From positions 1 to 16,135 of the forward strand of contig CAYPWL010000058.1 of assembly GCA_964414425.1 (NCBI GenBank): a stretch of 16,135 nucleotides of DNA, given 5' to 3'. The notes below the pieces were generated by a model. That model did not search any database, was not told where the DNA came from, and saw only the letters and a list, made by a program, of their open reading frames with translations. Position 1 is the first letter of the stretch; each line of letters opens with the position of its first letter. The DNA comes from GYS-P2D sp964414425 (GTDB lineage: Bacteria; Bacteroidota; Bacteroidia; Chitinophagales; Saprospiraceae). Positions 6,395 to 14,730 of this stretch are shown one piece after another. Position numbers and translations under genes: made by a program.

Positions 6395-7690
6395 ATGACA
6401 CGCTCCCTACTTTTGCTGATCTGTTCATTAAGTATCACGCTCTTCTTCACCAGTTGTGATCAAGGTTGCGAAGAGAGTCATACGTTTGAAGCATATATCC
6501 CAGTCTATAAAAGCGCCGAGGAACTCAATCCAGAAGTAACATTCGAAGATCAGCGAAGTCTTGAGAATCCAGGCAAGATCTATTACTATGGCGACTATAT
6601 CCTGATTAATGAGCAGCTACAGGGAGTACATATCATCGATAATAGCGACTTGCAAAACCCGCAGAAAATAGGTTTTATCAATATCGAAGGTAATGTAGAC
6701 ATCGCCCTCAAAGGTGACTATATCTATGCCGACGCTCACTTTAACTTGGTAGTAATCGATATCAGTGATATCCATAATCCTACAATCACACATACCATAC
6801 CTAACATACGAGATCAGGCTTACTTTGATGAAGCCCAACAAGCATTCATCGTGGACTATGAATACCTATCTACCGAGGTGGAGGTAGCTTGCGATGAGGA
6901 GGTGCCATTTGAAAAAGAAATTGATGGTATCACATATTACAATACCAGTGTAATTGATATCAACTTGACGAACAACGGTGACCCCACATTTTTTGATGTC
7001 GCAGGCCAAGGCGTACCTGAGGTGGCTGGAGGTGGCGGATCATTAGCACGTGTAGCATTTATAGGAGACTACTTTTACTATGTCAATAACTATGCGATGA
7101 AGGTATTCTTGGCTGAAGAGGTAGGGATGCCACAACTTGTCAACACTGTTTATCTTGACTGGGGCGTAGAAACCATATTTCCATATAAGGATAACATCTT
7201 TATAGGAGCTAATGATGGGATGCATATCCTTGACAATCGCGATCCTGCTAATCCAGAACATATCTCGACATTTCGACATGCCCGAGCTTGCGATCCAGTT
7301 GTGGTCAAGGATGATATAGCATATGTTACCCTACGTGATGGTAGCGAATGCGAAAATTTTATAAACCAACTTGATGTGATAGATATTAGCCGCTTGGAAT
7401 CTCCAGAGCTCATTGCCTCATTTCCTATGGACCATCCGCACGGATTGTCAGTACGTGGAGAGACATTGTACCTCTGCGAGGGTGACTTCGGCCTTAAGGT
7501 CTTCGACTTGGCTAATCTCGAAGAGATCCATGAGAACCTCATCTCTCACATAACCGACATCGGGGCCTTTGATGTCATTTCTATCAGTTCAGATTTACTC
7601 TTACTCATAGGTCCCGATGGATTTTATCAATATGATACCAAGAATCCTCAAGCGCTCCAGCTGCTTAGTTCAATTAAAATTGGAGCCTAA
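6395..7690 (+). CDS. LVIVD-repeat lipoprotein (beta-propeller-like)
   Basis: The 431-residue protein begins with a lipoprotein signal peptide; the lipobox FTSC puts the lipidated cysteine at residue 21. The body carries LVIVD-type repeats: GVHIIDNSDLQNP (77-89), LVVIDISDIHNP (118-129), GMHILDNRDPANP (275-287), LDVIDISRLESPE (326-338) and GLKVFDLANLEE (366-377). Such repeats usually build a beta-propeller. The family is widespread in Bacteroidota surface or periplasmic proteins and has no firm biochemical role. A cysteine-containing insert (about 160-200) separates the second and third repeats. It follows the HupE-like gene by 52 nt on the same strand and may belong to the same transcription unit, though a weak hairpin lies in between. 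Confidence 0.85.
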   Translation: MTRSLLLLICSLSITLFFTSCDQGCEESHTFEAYIPVYKSAEELNPEVTFEDQRSLENPGKIYYYGDYILINEQLQGVHIIDNSDLQNPQKIGFINIEGNVDIALKGDYIYADAHFNLVVIDISDIHNPTITHTIPNIRDQAYFDEAQQAFIVDYEYLSTEVEVACDEEVPFEKEIDGITYYNTSVIDINLTNNGDPTFFDVAGQGVPEVAGGGGSLARVAFIGDYFYYVNNYAMKVFLAEEVGMPQLVNTVYLDWGVETIFPYKDNIFIGANDGMHILDNRDPANPEHISTFRHARACDPVVVKDDIAYVTLRDGSECENFINQLDVIDISRLESPELIASFPMDHPHGLSVRGETLYLCEGDFGLKVFDLANLEEIHENLISHITDIGAFDVISISSDLLLLIGPDGFYQYDTKNPQALQLLSSIKIGA

Positions 7691-7806
7691 AAACACCAAC
7701 CTTCAGTTGTAAACTTGATTCATCCATTATTCTCGATGCTTGATCGATAATATCAGCTGACTATTTCGGCCGTCATAGTATCTTATCGTCCTAATCGAAA
7801 AATATT

Positions 7807-9501
7807 ATGCTCAAGCCGCTCTGGTCAATCTTCATCTTACTATTACTCTCCCTATCACTATGTGCAGATGATGGATTCATCATCAAATCATATCATGTAG
7901 AAGTATTGCTCCAAGAAGACGGCGTCATTAAGGTTATTGAGGACATCGAAGTGGATTTCAAAGAACAGCGTCGAGGTATATTCAGAAGGATTCCTACAGT
8001 GTATAATGCCAATGGCAATGATCAATACAAGATCGAAATAGGAGATATCGAGGTAAGCGATTGGAACTACAAAGTCAGCAACAAAGGCAATGAAAAAGAA
8101 ATCAGGATAGGTGATGCTGATCGATACCTCACAGGCCTACAGAAATACCGTATCACCTACAGAGCGTATGGCGCAATTGCTCGATATGACAGCAGCGACG
8201 AATTTTATTGGAATATCATCGGTCCAGAATGGGAGGTGCCTATAAGTGCCGCCAGCTACTCAGTTAGGTTTCCATATGGATGGAGCAGCAAAATTAAAAA
8301 CTATAAGGCCACGGCTGGTCGCTACGGAGCTCTAACCATATTGCCTGATACGCTAACAGACAACCTAATACAAAACTCTCTACCAGTAAGCTTAAATCCC
8401 AGCGAAGGGATATCTGTTTCCTTTGAAATACCCAAAGGATTACTCCCTGTAGAACTGAGGAGGCACCAAGGAAAATCTGAAGAGACCTTTGGCGTACAGC
8501 AACAACCGAACAAATGGCTAAGTCTCATACCAGCGGGACTCGCAGCCCTGCTGTTTGGACAATGGCGACAGCGAGGACGGCGTCAGCCTGAATCGACTGA
8601 TATAGTAGATCAATATTATCCACCTGAGGGGATGAGCCCTGCACAGGTGGGTACATTTTATGATTATAAGGTCAACCGCAGAGATATCATCTCTCTCCTA
8701 CCCTACTGGGGTGATCGTGGATACATCAAGATGAGACAGATAAATGAGGATGTCTACTTTGAGAAATTGAAAAACCTGGATCCTGATGAACCTGCATATG
8801 CGCATGACCTGTATAACAAGATATTTGAGAGCAGTGATAGCACATTGCTCTCTTCTCTTAATCAGAAGATGTATAACACCATGTCAGGTGTCGCCTCTAA
8901 ACTGCGAAAAGAAGTCAAATCCAAAGAACTCTATGATCAGCGAGCGGTACAGCTGTTTCATTCTGGATTCATGATCGCTCTGGCTATTGGTTTCATTGCT
9001 TTGGCAATATTTCTAATGATTGGCTTGAATGCAATAGTTATAGGTGTAGGGTTCTTGATTTTAGGCTTATTCAGTGGGGTAATCCACTTTTTGCAACCTA
9101 AACTCAGCGACAAGGGACATGCCATGCAAGAGCACTTGGTGGGGTTATATCGGTTTCTGAAATCTCCAGACCCTGATAGATTATCCACATTGACTAGAGA
9201 AAACCCAAGTTACATCAGCCAGCTCTTCCCCTATGCCTTAGCTTTTGGCTTAGATAGAGAGTGGGAAGAATATTTTAAAGAACGGGACTATGGCGCTCCT
9301 GAATACTACATCCATAGCACTGGCGTCTACCATGGTCTTCAGCCAAATTTTGGAAATTTTACAAAGGACTTCAATCCTCGTAGCATCGAGAAAGTGTTCT
9401 ACTCAGCCCCTGCAAGTCACAACTCCTCTGGAGGAGGTGGATTTAGCGGTGGTGGCAGTGTCGGCGGAGGTTTTGGTGGTGGCGGTGGTGGCAGCTGGTA
9501 G
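7807..9501 (+). CDS. DUF2207 family membrane protein with glycine-rich C-terminal tail
   Basis: A 564-residue protein with an N-terminal signal peptide (hydrophobic to about residue 20). The extracytoplasmic beta-rich domain, about 22-215, has the DUF2207 look: YHVEVLLQEDGVIKVIEDIEV and RRGIFRRIPTVY at the start, FYWNIIGPEWEVPI in the middle. A membrane segment spans about 238-252. A soluble part carrying the LLPYWGDRGYIKM motif follows, then two closely spaced membrane helices (about 389-428) and a second soluble part. The tail (541-564) is almost only Gly and Ser and ends GGSW, as is common in DUF2207 and TPM-domain proteins. Function is unknown; a role at the cell envelope is likely. It converges on the next gene with only 8 nt between stop codons. 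Confidence 0.85.
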   Translation: MLKPLWSIFILLLLSLSLCADDGFIIKSYHVEVLLQEDGVIKVIEDIEVDFKEQRRGIFRRIPTVYNANGNDQYKIEIGDIEVSDWNYKVSNKGNEKEIRIGDADRYLTGLQKYRITYRAYGAIARYDSSDEFYWNIIGPEWEVPISAASYSVRFPYGWSSKIKNYKATAGRYGALTILPDTLTDNLIQNSLPVSLNPSEGISVSFEIPKGLLPVELRRHQGKSEETFGVQQQPNKWLSLIPAGLAALLFGQWRQRGRRQPESTDIVDQYYPPEGMSPAQVGTFYDYKVNRRDIISLLPYWGDRGYIKMRQINEDVYFEKLKNLDPDEPAYAHDLYNKIFESSDSTLLSSLNQKMYNTMSGVASKLRKEVKSKELYDQRAVQLFHSGFMIALAIGFIALAIFLMIGLNAIVIGVGFLILGLFSGVIHFLQPKLSDKGHAMQEHLVGLYRFLKSPDPDRLSTLTRENPSYISQLFPYALAFGLDREWEEYFKERDYGAPEYYIHSTGVYHGLQPNFGNFTKDFNPRSIEKVFYSAPASHNSSGGGGFSGGGSVGGGFGGGGGGSW

Positions 9502-9509
9502 CCAGATGT

Positions 9510-10649
9510 CTACCTAAACTCCTCTATTGAGAAGTCATTGTATAATACCGCCTCATCTCTGAGATCTCGAGCCAAAGCTAAGCTTCTGTAGAGTCCCCAC
9601 TTAGGCCTGATAAACTCGGCACCATTACGCCACATGTTAATGTCTTCGTTAGTATAGTCTAACAGGATTTCTCCATTGTCTATACGTCTAATCTGAAATA
9701 TCCATGTCCCAGGGTTAGTATACGTCACACGCTCATACACTTCTACCCACACTCCTCTAAACTTGTCGAGATCCTCAGTAATCACAGGAGAGGATGTTCC
9801 GAACTCGGCATAGCGCAATTCAAGGAGGTTCGTGGATCCTCTCGGTGTCAATGTAACCATCGGATGGCTATCGTCAGGGTCGCCCACGGACTTTAACTGG
9901 TGGATATGCGAGAACCTATTAGATCCTTGAAATCCCTCATCCAACTTAAACTTCCAAGTATACTCTACAGTCTCTCCCTCAATAGCTAAGAGGTGATCTG
10001 GTGACTTGCTGAAAGATTTAATCTCATTACGCTGGCGTGTCTGATCACCACATCGATCATCATCAAAATCCGTATGAAGTACAAATCGAAATACATTGAC
10101 ACCCAGCTCCTCATCAAAAACTTCATCTATATGGCGACCGAAGTCTCCATGACCACAGTCAGGTACTTCAATGGGATTGCTACTCGGTGCAAGCACTGAG
10201 CTAATGAGCTCATAGGTGTCTCCTGGACCATCTGCTGTAACTACTGACGCACCAATGCCCTCTAAGTTAGTCCCCGATGTAGTCGTGCCAGATTGACTAA
10301 TGATTTCTATTGTGACAGAATTATTAGTCGTATTAGGGTCAATAAATTGACTTCTAAATTCTTCCTTGAAAGAGATCGTTGCAATGGCACTGACCCGATT
10401 AGTAACTACTCTGGTCTCAACTTGTGTCGGTAGGGAGTTGGCAAAATCGAAAGTAATCGCCTCATTTAATTGACTTTGGAGATCGTTATCGTCTGCATAT
10501 CTAATTGAACTCACTGCAGTGCTAACAGATATATCACTGGCTGAAATGCCAATAATCGATGGTTGCATAGGCTCATCGTCCCCACCACAACTAATTATTA
10601 ATAGACCGAGAATGCATGCGACGAGTAGAAATCCAGTTGTGTCATTCAT
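9510..10649 (-). CDS. Lipoprotein with Cip1/glucuronan-lyase-like jelly-roll domain
   Basis: The 379-residue protein starts with a lipoprotein signal; lipobox IISC gives the lipidated Cys at 21, followed by GGDDEP, an acidic stretch like the surface-export signal of Bacteroidota lipoproteins. Residues about 30-140 look like an Ig-like or linker region. Residues 150-379 resemble secreted fungal and actinobacterial polysaccharide-lyase-like jelly rolls (Cip1, family PL20 glucuronan lyase): DRCGDQTRQRNEIKSF (198-213), TWKFKLDEGFQ (231-241), SHIHQLKSVG (247-256), WVEVYERVTY, INMWRNGAEFIRPKWGLYRSL. Conserved Arg, Glu and His residues suit substrate binding and possible catalysis. The family link is from remembered patterns, so lyase activity is a hypothesis; a glucuronan- or cellulose-binding role is the alternative. 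No SusC/SusD pair or other carbohydrate gene adjoins it. Confidence 0.6.
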   Translation of the reverse strand: MNDTTGFLLVACILGLLIISCGGDDEPMQPSIIGISASDISVSTAVSSIRYADDNDLQSQLNEAITFDFANSLPTQVETRVVTNRVSAIATISFKEEFRSQFIDPNTTNNSVTIEIISQSGTTTSGTNLEGIGASVVTADGPGDTYELISSVLAPSSNPIEVPDCGHGDFGRHIDEVFDEELGVNVFRFVLHTDFDDDRCGDQTRQRNEIKSFSKSPDHLLAIEGETVEYTWKFKLDEGFQGSNRFSHIHQLKSVGDPDDSHPMVTLTPRGSTNLLELRYAEFGTSSPVITEDLDKFRGVWVEVYERVTYTNPGTWIFQIRRIDNGEILLDYTNEDINMWRNGAEFIRPKWGLYRSLALARDLRDEAVLYNDFSIEEFR

Positions 10650-10716
10650 AATAGACGAAATTATAACTCTATTTTAAATATAGATAGCACAATGCAACAA
10701 GCAAATATTGCACACC

Positions 10717-11133
10717 CTATGGATGCGCAGCCACCCACACTTCACCATCTTCAAAAATCTCTTTTTTCCAAATTGGCACGGTCTCTTTCAATGTATCTAT
10801 GGCGTACTGGCATGCTGCGAATGCCACCTTACGATGGGGTGTAGCAACAGAAATGATTACTGCAATATCCTCTATTTGTAATGTCCCTACTCTATGATGA
10901 AAAGACACATGAGTCGCAGCCCATTTTTCAGTGATATAGTTCGCGATCTTAGTCATCTCTTTAATTGCCATCGGCTCATAAGCTTCGAAGTCTAACCTCA
11001 GGACTTTCTTTCCCTTGGTCTGATCCCGAACTGTTCCGATGAATTGTACTATACCGCCTACACCAGGGTCAGCAACGCTGTTATAAGATTGCTTAGGGTC
11101 CAATGGCGCTGTACTAATCTGTATATCTATCAT
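10717..11133 (-). CDS. moaE: Molybdopterin synthase catalytic subunit MoaE
   Basis: MoaE is the large subunit of molybdopterin synthase. With MoaD thiocarboxylate it inserts two sulfurs into cyclic pyranopterin monophosphate to make molybdopterin. The 138-residue length is normal (about 140-150). Family residues are in place: FIGTVRD with R36, LDFEAYEPMA (47-56), HHRVG (79-83), ATPHRKVAF with H100-R101, and LKETVPIWKKE (115-125), which supplies the conserved active-site lysines (K116, K123). It lies 8 nt downstream of moaD on the same strand, the usual moaD-moaE pair, so the subunits should be co-translated. Confidence 0.95.
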   Translation of the reverse strand: MIDIQISTAPLDPKQSYNSVADPGVGGIVQFIGTVRDQTKGKKVLRLDFEAYEPMAIKEMTKIANYITEKWAATHVSFHHRVGTLQIEDIAVIISVATPHRKVAFAACQYAIDTLKETVPIWKKEIFEDGEVWVAAHP

Positions 11134-11141
11134 ACCTAATG

Positions 11142-11384
11142 TTATCCACCACTTACTGGCGGGATGATTATGATTTCATCATGATCAGAAAGTACAAAAT
11201 TATCCTCTTGGTATTCATCCTTGACAGCAAGAGAAAACGTAAGCAAATCTGCAAACTTAGGATAGTTCTTTATCAAATATGCTTTGACTTCTCCCGTGGT
11301 ATTAAGGGTAGGCTCATCTATCTCTAAAACTGACGAGCCGATAATATCACGAGCCACTCCAAAGGCTCTCAACTTGATCTGCAT
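11142..11384 (-). CDS. moaD: Molybdopterin synthase sulfur carrier subunit MoaD
   Basis: A ubiquitin-fold sulfur carrier of 80 residues when started at ATG 11384 (MQIKLRAFGVARDIIG). The frame is open 15 codons further up to 11429, but that extension is not family-like. The protein ends in Gly-Gly (IIPPVSGG), the terminus that is adenylated and converted to a thiocarboxylate before sulfur donation to MoaE. It is the first gene of the moaD-moaE unit. The divergent moaA starts 78 bp away, so the two units probably share a regulatory region. Confidence 0.92.
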   Translation of the reverse strand: MQIKLRAFGVARDIIGSSVLEIDEPTLNTTGEVKAYLIKNYPKFADLLTFSLAVKDEYQEDNFVLSDHDEIIIIPPVSGG

Positions 11385-11462
11385 AGCATAATGATTATAG
11401 ATCTGCAGTATAACGCATCTTAGAGACATATGCCATACCTTAGGTGTTCCTAAATTGTCGGG
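11385..11462. promoter_or_regulatory. Shared intergenic region between divergent moaD and moaA
   Basis: 78 bp separate the two divergent starts, so promoters for both must lie here or overlap the 5' ends of the genes. I do not see a good TTTG/TAnnTTTG pair or the conserved structure of the Moco riboswitch. A small dyad TAGG/CCTA (11443-11454) sits 8 bp before moaA. The regulatory role is inferred from gene layout. Confidence 0.4.
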
Positions 11463-12449
11463 ATGTTATATGATAACCATGGTAGAATCATCAATTATCT
11501 GCGAATAGCGGTAACTGATCGGTGCAACTTGCGCTGTCACTACTGTATGCCTGAGGAAGGGATCACATACGTGGATCGCTCAGATCTCTTGACATTTGAG
11601 GAGCTCGGTAGAGTCACCAAGGTTTTCGCTAAGCTGGGCATCAACAAAATTAGAATCACGGGTGGCGAGCCCTTTCTGCGCAAAGGCATCATGGAGTTCT
11701 TAGACACCATAATACAGACCACAGGCATTAAGAGTACGCATATCACCACTAATGGAACCCTCACTCATGATAGAGTAGCAGAACTTAGAGAGTTGGGAAT
11801 CAGCTCAGTCAACCTCAGTCTTGATAGTCTCGATCCAAAGCGGTTTCAAGAAATCACTCGGCGAGATACCTTTGATAAGGTCATGACCACCTTAACAGAG
11901 CTAATCGAGCATGATATCCCCACTAAGATTAATATGGTGGTCATGAGCCGCCATAATATTGATGACATCCTACCGATGATCGAATTGACCAAATACAATG
12001 ACATCAGCGTCAGATTTTTAGAAGAAATGCCATTTAATGGTACTGGTGAGCATGATGATCTGAAGACATGGAATCATGTGCAGATACTCGATCACATCAA
12101 GCAATATCATCCAGGACTGACCAAAGCTATAGACGGACCGAACAGCACATCATCGGACTATCAGATACCAGGTTACGTCGGATCTATCGGAATCATAGCG
12201 AGCTTTACTCGTACCTTTTGTGGATCATGCAATAGAATTAGACTCACACCAACCGGCCTATTAAAAACATGTCTTTATGATAATGGTGTATTTAATATCA
12301 GAGACTTAATCCGCAAAGGCGCTACCGATCAGGATCTTACCTTGGCCTTAAGAGACGCACTCAGTCATCGTGCTAAGGATGGATATGAGGCCGAACAAAA
12401 TCGCATTGACACTAAAGTCAGCGAATCCATGGCAACTATTGGGGGTTAA
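11463..12449 (+). CDS. moaA: GTP 3',8-cyclase MoaA
   Basis: A radical SAM enzyme of the first step of molybdenum cofactor synthesis: it converts GTP to 3',8-cyclo-7,8-dihydro-GTP, which MoaC then turns into cyclic pyranopterin monophosphate. The 328 residues match the family length. The N-terminal cluster motif is C21-NLR-C25-HY-C28, and ITGGEPFLRKG (GGEP, SAM binding) follows. The second 4Fe-4S site is C253-GS-C256 plus C270. The protein ends in Gly-Gly (MATIGG), the conserved MoaA tail needed for catalysis. ATG 11463 gives the standard RIINYLRIAVTDRCN start region. It is divergent from moaD-moaE; moaC is not in the window and must lie elsewhere. Confidence 0.96.
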   Translation: MLYDNHGRIINYLRIAVTDRCNLRCHYCMPEEGITYVDRSDLLTFEELGRVTKVFAKLGINKIRITGGEPFLRKGIMEFLDTIIQTTGIKSTHITTNGTLTHDRVAELRELGISSVNLSLDSLDPKRFQEITRRDTFDKVMTTLTELIEHDIPTKINMVVMSRHNIDDILPMIELTKYNDISVRFLEEMPFNGTGEHDDLKTWNHVQILDHIKQYHPGLTKAIDGPNSTSSDYQIPGYVGSIGIIASFTRTFCGSCNRIRLTPTGLLKTCLYDNGVFNIRDLIRKGATDQDLTLALRDALSHRAKDGYEAEQNRIDTKVSESMATIGG

Positions 12450-12488
12450 AATCTAAAGTGTTATTTCAAAAGAACATTTTTTAGATTT
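12449..12488. terminator. AT-rich dyad just after moaA
   Basis: AAATCTAAA (12449-12457) and TTTAGATTT (12480-12488) are perfect 9-bp inverted repeats around a 22-nt loop, starting at the last base of the moaA stop codon. It may act as a weak terminator or mRNA end. The right arm overlaps the possible -7 element of the next gene, so pairing and promoter use may interact. Confidence 0.3.
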
Positions 12489-12489
12489 G
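12482..12489 (+). promoter_or_regulatory. Possible -7 promoter element of the AAA ATPase gene
   Basis: TAGATTTG fits the Bacteroidota -7 consensus TAnnTTTG at all defined positions. It lies 66 bp before the ATG at 12556. No good TTTG is found 19-21 nt upstream, so the promoter is only half supported. Confidence 0.3.
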
Positions 12490-12504
12490 TTATTTATAAA
12501 TAAC
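12489..12504. promoter_or_regulatory. Perfect 16-bp palindrome, candidate operator
   Basis: GTTATTTATAAATAAC reads the same on both strands. It starts at the last base of the possible -7 box and would cover the transcription start of the ATPase gene. A half-site-like GTTATT recurs at 12460-12465 and again shortly downstream of the palindrome. A dimeric regulator binding here would block initiation; this is inferred from symmetry and place. AT-rich chance palindromes are the alternative. Confidence 0.4.
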
Positions 12505-12555
12505 GTTTTTAATATTTGTTATTCCTGATGAACATCTATACTTTTGAGTATTATT

Positions 12556-13752
12556 ATGGAACTCAAGGTATTACATAAGATAAGTGAGCGGGTCCTGAAC
12601 AGTATAGATCTATCCTTCAAAAGGTATCTCTATGACAGAATTGACTTCAACTCACGTCTAATTGTGATCAAAGGGAGTCGAGGAGTCGGCAAAACCACCC
12701 TTATTTTACAAGCTATCAAAGAGCACAGCGACCCGAAAAAATCAATTTGGCTAAGCTTAGACCACATACTATTTACAACCGTAAGAGTCATCACCGTCAT
12801 TGACTCGTTATACGAAGAAGGTTACAGAACTTTTGCCTTTGACGAAGTACATAAATATCCAGACTGGTCCATAGAAATCAAAAACATCTACGATAGCTAT
12901 CCTGATATTAATATGCTTGTCACCGCATCAGATGCACTAAATATCATGCAGGGCATGGGGGATCTGAGTCGCAGAGCCGATGTCTATCACCTTAAGGGGC
13001 TTTCATTTAGAGAGTATCTCTCACTTGATCATAACATAAATCTCGACATCTATAGCTACACAGATCTCAAGTCACATCACATCGAAATCTCCGAGACCAT
13101 GGTCCAAGACATAGACATATTGAAGTATTTTAACTCCTATCTCAAGATGGGATATTATCCCTACTTTATAGAGTCTAAGAAACGCTATCCAGAAAAGGTG
13201 AAGCAAGTGATTAATCATGTCATCGAAATTGACTTGCCTCCCATATTTGCTATAGACTATAAAAGCATCAGGCAATTAAAAAAGCTCTTAGCACTTCTTG
13301 CGCGACTCGTACCATATACCCCAGAAATCACCAAACTATCGAGAGATGTAGGAATAGGTAGGAACAGAATTCTACAATTCTTAGACTACCTCAATAGTGC
13401 TGGCCTGATCAATTTGCTCAACAGTGCAAGAAAAACTGATAGCATCATGAGCAAGCCTGACAAGATATTCATGGAAAACACGAATATCATTTATGCCTTA
13501 GGACTAGGCATCGCACATGCCGGCACTATACGAGAGATCTATGCGATGAATGCACTATCTACAACAGAAGAAGTACATACACCCCTCAAAGGTGACTTCA
13601 TGATTAACCATACAGATATAGCAGAAGTCGGCGGCAAAAACAAAAACTTCAAACAGATATATGACATGCCCAACTCGTACCTCCTCAAAGATGGTATAGC
13701 TGTAGGGGGAACAGACGTCATGCCCCTGTGGTGCTTGGGCTTATTGTACTAA
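12556..13752 (+). CDS. AAA-family ATPase with DUF4143 domain
   Basis: A 398-residue protein of the large AAA_14/DUF4143 group of prokaryotic ATPases. Walker A is GSRGVGKTT (40-48) and Walker B is FAFDEVHKY with D96-E97. A sensor-like stretch NMLVTASDA follows, then the GLSFREYLSL segment typical of the family. The C-terminal half is DUF4143: a winged-helix-like LSRDVGIGRNRILQFLDYL, AGLINLL, KIFMENTNIIYAL, and AEVGGKNKNFKQ near the end. The substrate and cellular role of this family are not established; members scatter through genomes and often behave as accessory genes. A TTG four codons upstream keeps the frame open, but ATG 12556 is preferred. It follows moaA after 106 bp and is unlikely to act in cofactor synthesis. 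Confidence 0.87.
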   Translation: MELKVLHKISERVLNSIDLSFKRYLYDRIDFNSRLIVIKGSRGVGKTTLILQAIKEHSDPKKSIWLSLDHILFTTVRVITVIDSLYEEGYRTFAFDEVHKYPDWSIEIKNIYDSYPDINMLVTASDALNIMQGMGDLSRRADVYHLKGLSFREYLSLDHNINLDIYSYTDLKSHHIEISETMVQDIDILKYFNSYLKMGYYPYFIESKKRYPEKVKQVINHVIEIDLPPIFAIDYKSIRQLKKLLALLARLVPYTPEITKLSRDVGIGRNRILQFLDYLNSAGLINLLNSARKTDSIMSKPDKIFMENTNIIYALGLGIAHAGTIREIYAMNALSTTEEVHTPLKGDFMINHTDIAEVGGKNKNFKQIYDMPNSYLLKDGIAVGGTDVMPLWCLGLLY

Positions 13753-13759
13753 TAACAAG

Positions 13760-13775
13760 AAGGAATTCTATCCTT
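13760..13775. terminator. Short hairpin between convergent genes
   Basis: AAGGA (13760-13764) and TCCTT (13771-13775) form a 5-bp stem with a 6-nt loop in the 25-bp gap between the ATPase stop and the stop of the minus-strand lipoprotein gene. A partly T-rich ACTTATTT follows on the plus strand. A weak bidirectional terminator is plausible. Confidence 0.3.
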
Positions 13776-13777
13776 AC

Positions 13778-14545
13778 TTATTTAAAAGTCATCTCATAAT
13801 CCTCGTAGTAGAACTCGCCTCGTACATACTCTTTGTTCCCATCGCCATCTACTCGGTGACTGATGCGATAGGTATTCATCACAAGCGGTAGATCTGTGTT
13901 CTGTCTAGTATTTTCGATGAGAGCATAGGTAGGTTCGTGATAAACCATACTTGCCACATATGCCCCAGAGTCAGCATCAAAGTAGTACCACCAAGTATCG
14001 TTAGTACTGTGATTATCATGATCTGCTGGGCTATATACTGCCTTGATGATATCAACAGTGCTACCAGCAATTTCATCCTGTCCATCATACGTGAGCTGGA
14101 CGTGGTCATCTGCTAACTTATATGGCATAAAGAGCACATAGTGTGCACTTAGGAAGCTACTTGTGGCCGACTTGCTGCCATCAGCAAGAAGTTCGCCGTC
14201 GATATACTTCTGACCTACCCCATTCTCATATTTGATAGAATGCCTCTGCCCATCCTTCATCCAAAATATTGTAGCGGATAATTCGGGAGAGACTGTATAC
14301 TCATGATACTGCGTAATGTCACTTTCGACACTTCCATCGGGGAGAAAGAGTTTCGTCCTCTTCTTATAGCTGATAGACTTAAGATTCAGATAATTATCAT
14401 AGCCCCCATTAGCGGCAAACGCCTTTTGTAATACTTTTTTGACCTGCGGATCAGTATGATGATAGTCTGTGTCGACTAACTTCTGCTGTGAACTGCAACC
14501 AAATGAAAACAACAATACCGCCGATAAAACTATGAGTCTATACAT
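13778..14545 (-). CDS. Hypothetical lipoprotein, possibly LolA-like fold
   Basis: A 255-residue protein with a clear lipoprotein signal: short basic start, hydrophobic core, lipobox SFGC with the lipidated Cys at 17, then SSQQ. The mature part begins with an alpha-helical segment containing FAANGGYDNYLNLKSISYKK, the pattern seen at the start of many Bacteroidota proteins related to outer-membrane lipoprotein-sorting (LolA/LolB-like) folds. Alternating beta strands follow (TIFWMKDGQRHSIKYENG, WWYYFDADSGAYVASMVYHEP, FYYEDYEMTFK end). I do not recognise a precise family and claim no function. It is expected to be an envelope lipoprotein. It stands alone, 185 bp from the divergent mnmE. Confidence 0.75.
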   Translation of the reverse strand: MYRLIVLSAVLLFSFGCSSQQKLVDTDYHHTDPQVKKVLQKAFAANGGYDNYLNLKSISYKKRTKLFLPDGSVESDITQYHEYTVSPELSATIFWMKDGQRHSIKYENGVGQKYIDGELLADGSKSATSSFLSAHYVLFMPYKLADDHVQLTYDGQDEIAGSTVDIIKAVYSPADHDNHSTNDTWWYYFDADSGAYVASMVYHEPTYALIENTRQNTDLPLVMNTYRISHRVDGDGNKEYVRGEFYYEDYEMTFK

Positions 14546-14730
14546 GTTTCAAAAATACAGTCTCCTGTAAAAAGCGCTGCACTTCGTCAATCATATTTTA
14601 TGACCTTGGGCAAACTCTTGGGCTATACACATTCGGCATGCTGCAATGTTTTGAGCTGATCAAAGTACAATACTTGATTGGCCAGGAGGTAATTCTCCAT
14701 TTTCAATTCAGGTAAGCCTATTTTTGTAAG

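Noticed and set aside
9181..9189. TTATCCACA DnaA-box match
   Set aside because: A single copy within the DUF2207 coding sequence, with no cluster, AT-rich unwinding region or dnaA nearby.
14719..14726. TATTTTTG as promoter -7 element for mnmE
   Set aside because: It fits the consensus but ends 4 nt before the ATG and has no -33 partner at the right spacing. A leaderless mRNA is possible but unsupported.
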